NCBI GenBank assembly: GCA_017621815.1
Contig: JAGASK010000044.1
Location: 1 to 60,011 of the forward strand
From: Lachnospiraceae bacterium
Lineage (GTDB): Bacteria; Bacillota; Clostridia; Lachnospirales; Lachnospiraceae
Direction of reading: 5' to 3'
Length of the DNA stretch: 60,011 nucleotides
Part shown: positions 44,729 to 54,369 of the stretch, one piece after another
Position numbering within the stretch: position 1 is the stretch's first letter
Layout: every line of letters begins with the position of its first letter
The notes under the pieces: generated by a model
The model's input: only the letters and a program-made list of their open reading frames with translations
Told to the model about the DNA's origin: nothing
The model's database searches: none
Program-made: the position numbers and the translations under genes

Positions 44729-45019
44729 CTACTTAAACAGTCTGGTTAACAACGATTCTCCTTTGCCTCCCATTCCTGCCTGCTCGGAATAAGTAAAGCT
44801 GTCAACTTTTCCTTCGATATCCACCTCTCCCTTATCTAAAGTGAGTCTGTTGACATGAAGCTCGCTCCCTTTAATCATCAGCATACCCTGGTCGGTTTCC
44901 AGAATAATTTCATTGACATCAAAAGAAAGAACATCAATTACACCTGTTAAATTACATGTCCTTCTATTTGATAAGGCTATTTTATGAGCACGTTTATTTA
45001 TACTGTTTAAGTCTTCCAT
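44729..45019 (-). CDS. yabP: Sporulation protein YabP
   Basis: 96 aa. YabP motifs: RTCNLTGVIDVLSFDVNEI, then ETDQGMLMIKGSELHVNRL, then KGEVDIEGKVDS. The open frame extends to 45049, but GGGAGAGATAAT fits the ATG at 45019. Expressed in the mother cell in Bacillus (sigma-E). Confidence 0.92.
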   Translation of the reverse strand: MEDLNSINKRAHKIALSNRRTCNLTGVIDVLSFDVNEIILETDQGMLMIKGSELHVNRLTLDKGEVDIEGKVDSFTYSEQAGMGGKGESLLTRLFK

Positions 45020-45079
45020 ATTATCTCTCCCATATAATCTTCTATACAAAAATTATATTAAGAGATTTGCTGTTATATT

Positions 45080-45319
45080 CTATAAATATCGGAATAATTC
45101 TTTAGCCTCTTCTTTTTTTACCGTTTCCTGCACAGTAAGAACTTCAACCTTAACATCCTTATTTCCAAATGCAATGGTAATGATGTCCCCTGCTTTTACT
45201 TCTGCTGAAGCCTTTGCAGGCCGGTCATTAATCATAACCCTTCCGGCATCACATGCTTCATTTGCCACAGTTCTTCTTTTAATCAGTCTTGAAACCTTTA
45301 AATATTTATCTAATCTCAT
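45080..45319 (-). CDS. rqcP: RNA-binding S4-domain protein RqcP/YabO
   Basis: 79 aa S4 RNA-binding fold: RLDKYLKVSRLIKRRTVANEA, then GRVMINDRPAKAS. RqcP assists ribosome-associated quality control with RqcH. ATG at 45319 preferred over 45331 because of GGAGAG upstream. Between hup and yabP, its usual place. Confidence 0.93.
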   Translation of the reverse strand: MRLDKYLKVSRLIKRRTVANEACDAGRVMINDRPAKASAEVKAGDIITIAFGNKDVKVEVLTVQETVKKEEAKELFRYL

Positions 45320-45362
45320 AACACTCTCCATAAGCGGTATTCAATAATTTTCTATTATCATG

Positions 45363-45390
45363 AAAAAAGGACCCGCCACACAGCAGGTCC
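45363..45390 (-). terminator. Terminator after hup
   Basis: On the minus strand GGACCTGC pairs with GCGGGTCC (one G-U) around a TGTGTG loop; six T follow. Confidence 0.9.
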
Positions 45391-45412
45391 AAACACAATT
45401 TAATTTATGCTC

Positions 45413-45688
45413 TTATGCATTCAGCATGTCCTTTAAAGCCTTACCAGCTTTGAACTTAGGAGCCTTGGATGCAGCAATAGGCATAACCTCGCCTGTCTGA
45501 GGATTTCTTCCCTCTCTGGCTGCTCTCTTGGATACTTCAAAAATACCAAATCCAACTAACTGAACCTTTCCATCCTTCTTTAATTCTTCTGCTACTACAT
45601 CTGTAAAAGCCTTTAAAGCCTTTTCTGCGTCTTTCTTAGATAATTCAGCCTGATCAGCAATAGCTGCTACTAATTCTGTTTTGTTCAT
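45413..45688 (-). CDS. hup: DNA-binding protein HU
   Basis: 91 aa histone-like protein: MNKTELVAAIADQA start, GFGIFEVSKRAAREGRNPQTG beta arm, and KFKAGKALKDMLNA end. Abundant nucleoid protein. GAGGAGGAG precedes the ATG. Confidence 0.97.
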   Translation of the reverse strand: MNKTELVAAIADQAELSKKDAEKALKAFTDVVAEELKKDGKVQLVGFGIFEVSKRAAREGRNPQTGEVMPIAASKAPKFKAGKALKDMLNA

Positions 45689-45758
45689 TTCGAACTCCTC
45701 CTCTTGATATGAGTGATATAATATTATTTAGATGTCTCTTGTGAAACGCCTATATTTA

Positions 45759-45787
45759 TATATATCGTTTTTGGCTATATTTGTCAA
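45759..45787 (-). promoter_or_regulatory. hup promoter
   Basis: Minus strand TTGACA (45787-45782), 17-bp spacer, TATATA (45764-45759); about 70 bp before the ATG. Confidence 0.8.
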
Positions 45788-45823
45788 GGCAATTTTGCCT
45801 TTTTATGCGGATTTCCAAGGTTT

Positions 45824-47287
45824 TTAGTTATTTCCGCTGACTGTTATATCATTCCCGCTGACTATTACATTATTTCCGCTGACTGTTGTCTTATTTCCGC
45901 TGACTGTTGTTTTATTTCTGCTGTCAGTGGTTTCCTTCTTCACATTTGTTACTGAATTACCGCTGACTGTTTGCGCTTTTTCCGCATCGGCAGGTTCTAA
46001 ATCAGGGAATGAATATGTTACATCCTTTCCGTCATCTTCTATTACTATATTATAACTTTTTGTAACATAACCTATCCTTCTTAAAGTAATCGTATGCTCT
46101 CCGCTTACTTTGTCATAAGTAACAGGCGATATGCCCATATAACGGTTATCCTGATATACCTCAACATCCTCAGGCGCTTTGATCGTAATCGTACAATTTG
46201 TATTCGTTTCTGCTTCTGAAATCTCATTTCCGGATACGGTGGCATTCCCGGAAGCCTCTTCTGACGCTTCGCCCAGGGTCAACCTTACAGTAGTAGTTTC
46301 CTCTTTTACTTCAAAATATTCCGATACCGTATCATATCCCGATAAACTTGCAGTTACCTGATGCAGCCCAAGGGGAAGAAGAATCCCGTAAGAGATATCA
46401 ACGTTCACTCCATCCACCTGCACATTAGCATTTTCCGGCGTAATGGAAAATACTACCTTGCCGTTTGTGACAGGCGGCATTTCTATATCTCCTAAATCAA
46501 GAATCGTTTCCTGATTCCTGATAATATTTACCTCTCTGGTCTCATTAATTCCATTTGCAGTAAGCCGTACCACATAACTACCTTCCGGTACTGTTAACAA
46601 CATTCCCTCTGAAATCTGCTGTATTACACTTTGTCCGACTTCCACCCAGCCGCCAACCAAAGCTTCGTCATTAATCAAATTAAGATATCCATGACCTGTT
46701 TCCACTATTATGCTGACAATATCATGGCCTTCCCCTTTGACCGTCAATGTATCCTGACTTAAAATTTCATCCAGAATAATCTCGTCTTCTCCGGAAAAAG
46801 CCTTGGCATACCGGCTTATTCCATAAACATCATTGCCTATCTGTAAAGTGCTATTGCCCACATCAAGATAATATTTATTGATGCCATCATAGCTCCACAC
46901 ACCCGGAGTCTGCTCAATGCTTCCTGCTTTTTCAAGATTGCTGTTATATGCTATGGAAATTACTTCTCCCGGCATAAGCTGAGCTATGGTAAGGGCACTG
47001 CCGAATCTGTCCTGCACCATGGTAGTCCCATCATAGCTTAAGGTCTTTTCTTCTCCCCCATTTGTAAGGTAAACAGTAAAAGTTCCCTCCTCCTGATTTA
47101 TGCCCTTTAATACCCCCTGTGCCTGAGATGTGTAAATATCCACCTCTTCCTCTTCAGCCAGATTATCATATGCACTTTCAAAGGCGGCTTCCTGCGCCAG
47201 ACCTATGGTTCCGCATCCTGTAAGCACTAAACAGATTAAAACTACACAGGCTTTCAATATATTATCTTTTTTCAGATTATTTTTCAT
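45824..47287 (-). CDS. PEGA-domain lipoprotein with C-terminal VSGN repeats
   Basis: 487 aa, function unknown. The N-terminal signal ends in lipobox LTGC (Cys25). Two PEGA-like beta domains are visible near 275-345 (NVQVDGVNVDISYG, LPLGLHQVTASLSGY) and 370-430 (DVEVYQDNRYMGISP, GEHTITLRRIGY). The tail after residue 435 is Asn/Ser/Thr-rich with six VSGN motifs, the last four (T-T-V-S-G-N-K type) arranged as 7-residue units. The repeats are visible as a 21-bp DNA period at 45827-45915. Possibly wall-binding. No operon partner is clear. Confidence 0.8.
   Translation of the reverse strand: MKNNLKKDNILKACVVLICLVLTGCGTIGLAQEAAFESAYDNLAEEEEVDIYTSQAQGVLKGINQEEGTFTVYLTNGGEEKTLSYDGTTMVQDRFGSALTIAQLMPGEVISIAYNSNLEKAGSIEQTPGVWSYDGINKYYLDVGNSTLQIGNDVYGISRYAKAFSGEDEIILDEILSQDTLTVKGEGHDIVSIIVETGHGYLNLINDEALVGGWVEVGQSVIQQISEGMLLTVPEGSYVVRLTANGINETREVNIIRNQETILDLGDIEMPPVTNGKVVFSITPENANVQVDGVNVDISYGILLPLGLHQVTASLSGYDTVSEYFEVKEETTTVRLTLGEASEEASGNATVSGNEISEAETNTNCTITIKAPEDVEVYQDNRYMGISPVTYDKVSGEHTITLRRIGYVTKSYNIVIEDDGKDVTYSFPDLEPADAEKAQTVSGNSVTNVKKETTDSRNKTTVSGNKTTVSGNNVIVSGNDITVSGNN
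45827..45915 (-). repeat. 21-bp coding repeats (VSGN heptads)
   Basis: At least four tandem units based on TTTCCGCTGACTGTTGT, each encoding x-x-V-S-G-N-x, inside the lipoprotein gene. Such short repeats can expand or contract by slippage. Confidence 0.75.
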
Positions 47288-47333
47288 TATGTATTTTCCC
47301 TTCGATTCCCCGGTTCGCTTCGCTCCCCAAATC

Positions 47334-47380
47334 CCTTTAAATACCTCCGCTCAAGCAAGCTTGGCGGATGCCTTTAAAGG
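47334..47380. repeat. Inverted repeat upstream of the PEGA lipoprotein gene
   Basis: CCTTTAAA/TTTAAAGG outside, TCCGC/GCGGA and CAAG/CTTG inside; no T-run on the minus strand. Possible leader structure or part of the cotS-like gene's 3' end. Confidence 0.55.
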
Positions 47381-47394
47381 TACTTGGCTCTGCC

Positions 47395-48402
47395 CTATAC
47401 GGACATTATATCATACTTCTGCTTAAATGCTTGTAAAAATTCTGTTTTTTGCTGTTCCTGGAGGTGGATTTTTTCAAGTTTTTCCATGTTCTTGCCGGGA
47501 ATCCATGCTTTGCCGGAATTGTAGTAAAAATTTACTATCTTCCAGAATTTTTCCGGATATGATAAACGATAATACAGCTCGGTATAGTTTTCTTTTTTAA
47601 GGTCATTTTCCTTTTCATATGCGCTGAGAAGTTCAAAACCGATGGTCTTTGACCAGTCGCTTTTTTCCAGAAGCTTTCTCATGAACAGGTAAATGTCCCT
47701 TACCGGACTGTCTATCATACATTTCTCAAAGTTAATGATGTACAGCTCATTTCCCGCAAAAATCAGGTTATGATGCTGAAAATCACCATGGCAGACTATA
47801 TTGGCACCTTCCTTTTTCATTCCCTCCGCATATCGCTGATAATCCGCTGCTATGTGTAATGCAAGTTGAAAAAAATAATCATAACACTGCATAAGATAAA
47901 TTTCAAAGTCTGTTTTCTGCCCTTTTTCTTTTAGAAATTTCTTTACTCTGCGAAGTTCCCTGTTATGCTTTTCAAATTCCTGGCTTACCGTATAGCCGCC
48001 TGGTGCCGCCGGCAGTGTTTCATCTGCCTCCGATGCCTTATGCAGCTTTGCCAGCGCCCTCATGGCAAGAGCACACTCCTCCATATCCCGGACATTGCAT
48101 TCTCTGCCTTCAAAATATGTCTTTAATATATAACAGGTTCCATCCGTATCAACGGTAAGAAGTTCTCCTTCTTTATTCTTTATTATTTCTTCTATATTTA
48201 AAAACCCTCTGCCCTGAATCATGCGGAGCACTGCATCCTGAAAGACGCTTTTTTCCTTATGCCCCGTAAATTCTTTCAAAATCAGGGTTCCCTGATTAGT
48301 TTCACACAAAGCGCAGCCCCGCCCTTTCCAGGTACGAAGCACTTCAATATCATAATTTTCAAGCAAACTGACATATCTGTCATTCACAGTCATTACCCCC
48401 AA
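47395..48402 (-). CDS. CotS-family spore coat kinase-like protein
   Basis: 335 aa of the aminoglycoside-phosphotransferase-like fold seen in CotS/CotI spore coat proteins. A Brenner-type HGDFQHHN lies near residues 200-207, but the metal-binding motif DFD is replaced by YIINFEKC, so catalysis may be weak or lost. Fits the other sporulation genes in the window. It lies upstream of the lipoprotein and follows cca after 41 bp. Confidence 0.82.
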   Translation of the reverse strand: MGVMTVNDRYVSLLENYDIEVLRTWKGRGCALCETNQGTLILKEFTGHKEKSVFQDAVLRMIQGRGFLNIEEIIKNKEGELLTVDTDGTCYILKTYFEGRECNVRDMEECALAMRALAKLHKASEADETLPAAPGGYTVSQEFEKHNRELRRVKKFLKEKGQKTDFEIYLMQCYDYFFQLALHIAADYQRYAEGMKKEGANIVCHGDFQHHNLIFAGNELYIINFEKCMIDSPVRDIYLFMRKLLEKSDWSKTIGFELLSAYEKENDLKKENYTELYYRLSYPEKFWKIVNFYYNSGKAWIPGKNMEKLEKIHLQEQQKTEFLQAFKQKYDIMSV

Positions 48403-48443
48403 TGTAAGTCATATCCTATCTTATGAGGGTATTTTAAAAAGTA

Positions 48444-49802
48444 TTACTTCCCTTTTGCCTGACTTTCCTTATTTTTTAACAGTTCCTGCACCTTTTGAAG
48501 CAAAATCTCCCTGTCATTCAAAGCAGGGTCTTCCACTACCAGGTTAAGCAGCTTTGAAAGCATTTCGCCCAGCTCCTTTCCCGGCTTCATGCCTGCATCC
48601 CGGATTAAATCCCTTCCGTTTACAGACAGCGTTTTCAGGGATACACACTGCTCCTTATCAAGAATCTCCTGATAAACCTTGTGAACCTCTCTGAGGTTCT
48701 CTTCTTTTTCCTCCCGCAGGTAAGTGCTTTGCGCCAATGTATCTGCCTCCTTTACTTCCAAAAGAAGGGGAAATACATCTTCGCCTATTTTCATAATGGC
48801 TCTTCTTACACTTTTAGCCCTGGGCTCTATATACTGGTCATGATACTTAACCAGTTTTTTTACCATGTATATAGTATCATTATCAAATTTCAGCCTGTGC
48901 AGAATATTTCCTGCGATTTCTTCCGATACGGCAGGATGTCCGTGAAAATGGTAAATTCCTTCCTCGTCTATTGTCAGACAGGAAGGCTTCCCCATATCGT
49001 GAAACAGCATGGCAAGCCGGAGCACTTTATCAGCACGGACTGCCTTCATCGCTTCTAACGTATGCACTCCCACACTGTAGCAGTGATGAGGATTTATCTG
49101 CTGCGTCTTCATGCAGATATCAAATTCAGGAAGAATTACTGCGGTAATTCCGGTTTCGTATGCAATTTTCAGATAATCAGGGTGCGGTGAAACCACCAAT
49201 TTAATAAGCTCTGTTTGAATCCGCTCCGCACTGATTTTTCTTAAATTAGGAGCAAGCACAGTAATAGCTTTCGCAGTTTCCTCTTCTATCCGATACCCCA
49301 GCTGTGCCGAAAACCGAACTGCACGCATAATACGCAGGGCATCCTCCGAAAATCTCTCCAAAGGACTTCCCACGCACCGGATAACCTGTCTGTTAATATC
49401 TTCTATTCCGCCAAAGACATCAATAAGTCCGTCCTTTTCATTATATGCCATGGCATTAATAGTAAAATCACGGCGTTTCAAATCCTCCACCAGATTAGAA
49501 GTAAATATTACTTCCTTGGGATGCCGGCCATCTTCATATTCCCCGTCAATCCGGTAAGTTGTTACCTCAAAACCTTCCTTATCCAGCATTACCGTTACCG
49601 TCCCGTGCTTGATTCCCGTATCCACGGTCCGCCGGAAAAGCTCCTTTACCTGAAGGGGTGACGCGGAAGTGGTAATATCCCAGTCATCGGGCACCCTGCC
49701 CAAAATGGAATCACGAATACAGCCGCCTACTGTATATGCTTCGTAGCCGGCCGCCATAATGGTGTCTATGATATATTTTACTTTTTCAGGTAATTGTATC
49801 AT
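48444..49802 (-). CDS. cca: CCA tRNA nucleotidyltransferase
   Basis: Adds or repairs the 3' CCA of tRNAs. 452 aa class II enzyme: YTVGGCIRDSILGRVPDDWDIT nucleotidyl-transfer motif (about 19-40), RRDFTINAMAYN, and an HD domain (MLFHDMGKP) with HGHPAVSEEIA. Several tRNAs in this window do not encode CCA, in keeping with a need for this enzyme. Confidence 0.96.
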   Translation of the reverse strand: MIQLPEKVKYIIDTIMAAGYEAYTVGGCIRDSILGRVPDDWDITTSASPLQVKELFRRTVDTGIKHGTVTVMLDKEGFEVTTYRIDGEYEDGRHPKEVIFTSNLVEDLKRRDFTINAMAYNEKDGLIDVFGGIEDINRQVIRCVGSPLERFSEDALRIMRAVRFSAQLGYRIEEETAKAITVLAPNLRKISAERIQTELIKLVVSPHPDYLKIAYETGITAVILPEFDICMKTQQINPHHCYSVGVHTLEAMKAVRADKVLRLAMLFHDMGKPSCLTIDEEGIYHFHGHPAVSEEIAGNILHRLKFDNDTIYMVKKLVKYHDQYIEPRAKSVRRAIMKIGEDVFPLLLEVKEADTLAQSTYLREEKEENLREVHKVYQEILDKEQCVSLKTLSVNGRDLIRDAGMKPGKELGEMLSKLLNLVVEDPALNDREILLQKVQELLKNKESQAKGK

Positions 49803-49836
49803 AATTGTATTCGCATCCGTAATTTTCTTTTATTTT

Positions 49837-51267
49837 TTAATATGCTCTTCCCCAGTATACCATTTTTTTCGCAGGTTTTCCACAATACGCGCATGTATCG
49901 GACAAACATTCCTGATGAAAAGGCATACATCTGCTGGAAACTCCCATCTTTTCCTTAATTTCTTCTTCGCATGCTCTTTCACCGCACCACATAGCTTTTA
50001 CAAAGCCTGATTTCTCGGCAAAAACATTCTCAAACTCTTCTTTATTTGTTGCCACATAAGTATGTTCTTCCAAATGCTTTTTCGCCTTTGCAAGCATATC
50101 ATCCTGAATTTTTTCAAGAAGCTCTGCCACAGTTTCTTCCAGCTTATCTAAAGACGTTTCAATCTTTTCTCCGTTGTCGCGGCGGCAAATCACACACTTG
50201 CCGGCTTCGATATCCTTAGGTCCGATTTCCACACGCATGGGAATTCCGCGCATTTCCTGTTCGGAAAATTTCCATCCGGGGCTCTTATCGGAATCATCCA
50301 CCTTTACACGGAAATTGCTTAATTTATCACGCAGCTCATAAGCCTTGTCAAGCACTCCTTCCTTCTTCTGCTGAATGGGAATAATCATCACCTGGGTAGG
50401 TGCAATCTTAGGAGGCAGAACCAGGCCGGAATCATCACCGTGCACCATGATAATCGCACCGATAATTCTGGTAGACATACCCCATGAGGTCTGATGAACA
50501 TATTTTAATTTATTGTCCTTATCCGTAAACTGGATGCCGAAGGCCCTGGCAAACCCGTCGCCGAAATTATGGCTTGTACCTGACTGAAGAGCCTTACCGT
50601 CATGCATCAATGCCTCAATGGTATAGGTAGCTTCTGCTCCCGCAAATTTTTCCTTTTCCGTTTTACGTCCCTTTACAACGGGAATTGCCAGCACTTCTTC
50701 ACAAAAATCAGCATAAACATTCAGCATCTGCTCTGTTCTTTCTTCTGCTTCCTGAGCTGTAGCATGGGCTGTATGTCCTTCCTGCCATAAAAATTCTCTG
50801 GAGCGCAGGAAAGGTCTTGTTTCTTTTTCCCAGCGCACTACACTGCACCACTGATTATAAACCTTGGGTAAATCCCTGTAAGACTGAATATCTCCCTTAT
50901 AAAAATCGCAAAACAGTGTTTCAGAGGTAGGCCTTACGCACATTCTCTCCTGCAGGGGATTTAAACCGCCATGAGTAACCCATGCAACTTCAGGCGCAAA
51001 GCCTTCTACATGATCCTTTTCCTTTTCAAGCAGGCTTTCAGGAATAAACATGGGCATATACACATTTTCCACCCCTGTTGCCTTGAATCTTGCATCCAGT
51101 TCCTTTTGGATATTCTCCCAGATAGCATAACCTGCAGGCTTAATTACCATACATCCTTTTACATTGGAATAATCAATTAATTCCGCTTTTTTTACCACAT
51201 CCGTATACCACTGCGCAAAGTCTTCATTCATGGATGTGATTGCTTCTACCAGTTTCTTGTCAGCCAT
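49837..51267 (-). CDS. proS: Prolyl-tRNA synthetase, archaeal/eukaryote-type (ProS type 3)
   Basis: 476 aa class II enzyme. Motifs: [32 protein letters not shown], the [14 protein letters not shown] block, [14 protein letters not shown], and anticodon-binding domain, ending in the C-terminal [18 protein letters not shown] Zn-type domain. No YbaK editing insert, as expected for type 3. The open frame reaches 51348, but that part lies inside the T-box terminator, so ATG 51267 (or 51273) behind AAAGGAG is right. Confidence 0.95.
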   Translation of the reverse strand: MADKKLVEAITSMNEDFAQWYTDVVKKAELIDYSNVKGCMVIKPAGYAIWENIQKELDARFKATGVENVYMPMFIPESLLEKEKDHVEGFAPEVAWVTHGGLNPLQERMCVRPTSETLFCDFYKGDIQSYRDLPKVYNQWCSVVRWEKETRPFLRSREFLWQEGHTAHATAQEAEERTEQMLNVYADFCEEVLAIPVVKGRKTEKEKFAGAEATYTIEALMHDGKALQSGTSHNFGDGFARAFGIQFTDKDNKLKYVHQTSWGMSTRIIGAIIMVHGDDSGLVLPPKIAPTQVMIIPIQQKKEGVLDKAYELRDKLSNFRVKVDDSDKSPGWKFSEQEMRGIPMRVEIGPKDIEAGKCVICRRDNGEKIETSLDKLEETVAELLEKIQDDMLAKAKKHLEEHTYVATNKEEFENVFAEKSGFVKAMWCGERACEEEIKEKMGVSSRCMPFHQECLSDTCAYCGKPAKKMVYWGRAY

Positions 51268-51297
51268 TTTCATTCTCCTTTGCTCTTTAATATTCAA

Positions 51298-51600
51298 AAG
51301 GGTGGCACGCCTTCCACCCCACAAGGGACCGGAATCCGGCGGTACCACCCTAATTAATGCATCACATAACCTTTCTGTTACGTATAAACATTCTCTTTAA
51401 CAACCGTTATCGCCGGTACTACGCTGTATTTAAACGCCCGTTCAGCATATTCATACAGAGCTCCGAGGCAGGTTCCAAATATTCCGCTTAAAAATCTTAC
51501 AGCTCTTTTGCAGGCGCTTTATCATATATCAAAACTGCCTGTCAAAGGATTTTCTCTCTGGAAGGTTCCTATCTGTACTAATCCTCTTCTTCGCTATGTT
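51298..51600 (-). promoter_or_regulatory. T-box leader of proS
   Basis: Minus strand: AGGGTGGTACCG (51351-51340) is the T-box sequence, and GGGTGG/CCACCC plus TTTT (51319-51297) is the terminator. An AGTAC and an AGAGAG element lie in the stem I region (51575-51550). A candidate proline specifier CCT sits in GGAACCTGCC near 51470. Uncharged tRNA-Pro should stabilise the antiterminator. Confidence 0.9.
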
Positions 51601-51648
51601 TATGTTATTCTTATATTTTGCTCTTCCGTTTACACGGACTGTATCATG

Positions 51649-51677
51649 ATTGTAGGTAAAATTTCGCAATTTGTCAA
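51649..51677 (-). promoter_or_regulatory. proS promoter
   Basis: Minus strand TTGACA (51677-51672), 17-bp spacer, TACAAT (51654-51649). It starts just after the upstream polymerase gene's stop and drives the T-box leader. Confidence 0.8.
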
Positions 51678-51687
51678 GCTTGCAGCA

Positions 51688-53241
51688 CTATTCTTTTATC
51701 CGTCTCCTTACCGCTTCACCCATTCCCAATAAAATAAACAAAAAGGGAAGATTTAATATCTGGGCAAAGCTTATCATATTGTGGGCGAAATAGCAAATAA
51801 TGCATGTAACAAAAACATATAAAGCCGGGTTCTCTTTTCCTTTTTTCATACATCCTTTCACAAAAGATACGAAAATACCTATATAAAAGCTTACACCCAA
51901 AACTCCCGTATTCAGAAGCGCTGTAAACAACTCATTATGAACATTGGTCAGCCTGCTGCTTCCGAAACTGCTTCTGAGCCCTTCCGCTACCTCCGGAAGA
52001 GAATATGCATATTGGGAAAAACAATCCGGGCCAACCCCAATCAGTTTATGTAAGAAAGGCATTTCCTTAAATGTCTGAAAACCTGCAAGAATGGCGGCTC
52101 CCCTGCCGTTTCCCCAGTTCTCATCCAGATAGAACAATTCTCTGAATACGGCTTTATCCTCAGGCAGCGGAATTCCCCGCCCGGTAAATAATATTGCCGT
52201 TATTATCCATGCCAGTATTAAAGCTGAAATCAAAAGCAGTAGGGCTGTTCTGATTTTTCTTATACTATTTCCATCCGGCTCTTTTATTTTCCATTTCTTT
52301 ATCGCCAAAAGAAGTATTATTCCACCGAAAGCTATCCACAAGGTAAAGGAAGAATCCGTGCAATATCCACATAAATTATTCAAATCATAATTGTAAGCCC
52401 CGGGCAGAATGTGCCGCAGCAGCCTTACAAGCTGTGCCGATGCCCCCCATAAAACCAATAAATAAAGCCAATTTACAATCCATTCCCGTTTTTCCGGAGA
52501 AATCCACAAAAGCATAAAAAATAAAGCGCCGAACCAAAGGAAAATACTGCTGCTTCCCTGAGCAAAACCGCTCATAAAAGCAATGACAGCATAAAGCCCT
52601 GAAAGTCCTTTCTTTACTGCTGTTATTTCATTTCCAAACACAAATAATCCAATACCAACCGGCGCCACTACAGACAGGAAACCACAGTACCAGTTAATAT
52701 TTCCCAGGGTGGAAATGAAATCCGGCTGCGTAACTTCAAACTTAATGGGATAAACAGAAAAACGATTGCAGATTCCCAGCAAAAAAACAAGCGCTGAAGA
52801 AACCATCAATGCATAAAACACTTTTCTGTCTCCATCCCACATCCGTGAAATAAAAAAATACAGACAGCATAAAAGAATTAAAAGAACAAAACCTATGTAC
52901 CAGCCTTCCGTTCCCCAAAAGGCTTCTTCCCTGTATTCCGTAAATACAAAGGACATAAACACTGATGTTGCATAAAGCAGCACAAACAAATCTGTGGATG
53001 AAACCTTGTCCCAATCAATCAAATATGCTTCCCTTCCAGAATCTTTTCTGAAAAATTTCTCCAATAAAAGAAGAAATCCGCAGACACTCATAATTCCGAC
53101 AGAGGCAAAGGATACAAGAAGGAAAAATTCATTTTTAGCCTCTCCAATATCCAGATAGCCGCTGCGCAAATAAAAAGGATAAACGCAGAATATAATCAGC
53201 AGATATGCAGTTGTAAAAAGATTTGCCGCCTTTTTTATCAT
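51688..53241 (-). CDS. O-antigen ligase/polymerase (Wzy-like) membrane protein
   Basis: 517 aa with at least ten membrane helices. The large external loop near 390-450 ends in LTNVHNELFTALLNTGVLGV, the Wzy_C signature of O-antigen ligases and polymerases. In a Gram-positive cell this implies polymerising or transferring a surface glycan. Its ATG overlaps the AI-2E gene's stop. Confidence 0.85.
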   Translation of the reverse strand: MIKKAANLFTTAYLLIIFCVYPFYLRSGYLDIGEAKNEFFLLVSFASVGIMSVCGFLLLLEKFFRKDSGREAYLIDWDKVSSTDLFVLLYATSVFMSFVFTEYREEAFWGTEGWYIGFVLLILLCCLYFFISRMWDGDRKVFYALMVSSALVFLLGICNRFSVYPIKFEVTQPDFISTLGNINWYCGFLSVVAPVGIGLFVFGNEITAVKKGLSGLYAVIAFMSGFAQGSSSIFLWFGALFFMLLWISPEKREWIVNWLYLLVLWGASAQLVRLLRHILPGAYNYDLNNLCGYCTDSSFTLWIAFGGIILLLAIKKWKIKEPDGNSIRKIRTALLLLISALILAWIITAILFTGRGIPLPEDKAVFRELFYLDENWGNGRGAAILAGFQTFKEMPFLHKLIGVGPDCFSQYAYSLPEVAEGLRSSFGSSRLTNVHNELFTALLNTGVLGVSFYIGIFVSFVKGCMKKGKENPALYVFVTCIICYFAHNMISFAQILNLPFLFILLGMGEAVRRRIKE

Positions 53242-54287
53242 GATGCTTCCTTATCCGTAAAAAGATACTTACAGGTTTCGCAGATAACCACCAGTCCGAT
53301 GGGTCCCTTAATAATACCAAATATACCAAACAATTTTATTCCTGCAAATACCGAAAATAAAATTCCAACCGGCCAGATTCCCACCTTGCTTCCGATTAAT
53401 TTCGGCTCCAGAAATTCCCGCAGCAGCGCACATACGGCATATAAGCACAATATTGCTGCTGCCTGCCAGTAATTTTCCGAAATCAACTGAAAAAAAGCCA
53501 GCGGCATGAGCATGATACCCGTTCCGATAAAGGGCAGCATATCCATAAATCCCGTAATAATGCCGTATACAATTCCTCCTCTTATTCCGGTAATCCACAA
53601 GGTCAGGGCGCATACTGAGCTGATAATCAAAAGTATTGTTATCTGTGCTTTCAAATAAGTCTTCAAGTAAAGAATAACCTTTCTTATAACCTCCAAAATA
53701 CCTTTAAAATCTTTATTTCCCTTAATCATTTCCATGATTTTTTCATAATCCTTCAGAATTAAAAAAACCGCTATCACCATAATAACAAAAAAACCGGCAA
53801 AGGCTGCCACACTTTTAACATACAAGACAGATTTATCCATAATTGCCGGGAGTATTTTAACTTCCATATTTTCAATAAAAATATTTACCTGTTCAAGTAC
53901 ATAGTTTTCCACTGCATTTCCGTCTATTCCAAAACTGCTTTCCATAAAATCACAGCAGGTGCCAAGAAGCCCGTTCAGTTCTTCTTCATAAAAAGAAATC
54001 TGACCTGCTATCTCGCCTCCCTTACGGAAAAGTAAACTGCCAACAAGCCATACTAAAAGTAAAACCATTACCAGCGCCAGAATAAGCACAATGCCTGCCA
54101 TAATAGATTTCCTGATTTTTCCGGAGGTTTTTTCTGTAAGCCTGCTTAATAATCCCGCCAATAAAAAAGCCAGAATAAAAGGAGAAAAGACAGGGCTTAA
54201 AAATTTCATAAACAGATAAACACCTGCAATTACCAGTGCGATAGTCACATATTTTCTTTGGTTTTTTGTCAAAAAGATTTTATCCAT
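53238..54287 (-). CDS. AI-2E family transporter (PerM-like)
   Basis: 349 aa, about seven helices, with the family pattern FLIPFLL-like blocks, then GIVYGIITGFMDMLPFIGTGI and EPKLIGSKVGIWPVGILFSV-x-AG-x-KLFGIFGIIKGP. Members export signal molecules or protect against salt; the role here is open. Precedes the Wzy-like gene with a 4-bp overlap. Confidence 0.9.
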   Translation of the reverse strand: MDKIFLTKNQRKYVTIALVIAGVYLFMKFLSPVFSPFILAFLLAGLLSRLTEKTSGKIRKSIMAGIVLILALVMVLLLVWLVGSLLFRKGGEIAGQISFYEEELNGLLGTCCDFMESSFGIDGNAVENYVLEQVNIFIENMEVKILPAIMDKSVLYVKSVAAFAGFFVIMVIAVFLILKDYEKIMEMIKGNKDFKGILEVIRKVILYLKTYLKAQITILLIISSVCALTLWITGIRGGIVYGIITGFMDMLPFIGTGIMLMPLAFFQLISENYWQAAAILCLYAVCALLREFLEPKLIGSKVGIWPVGILFSVFAGIKLFGIFGIIKGPIGLVVICETCKYLFTDKEAS

Positions 54288-54369
54288 AAAAAATCACCCA
54301 TCCAGCCCGTTTTTGATTATTTTCTAAAGCTAGTATGGGTAATTTTTTTCAGAATATAATATACACTTT

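Noticed and set aside
45786-45803. AAGGCAA/TTGCCTT hairpin with T-run upstream of hup
   Set aside because: It is short, points away from hup on the plus strand where no gene ends, and overlaps the hup -35 region.
45827-45915. CRISPR-like repeats
   Set aside because: The repeats are in-frame coding heptads of the lipoprotein gene, with no unique spacers.
51268-51348. N-terminal extension of proS
   Set aside because: This stretch encodes the T-box antiterminator/terminator and has no ribosome site; translation starts at 51267.
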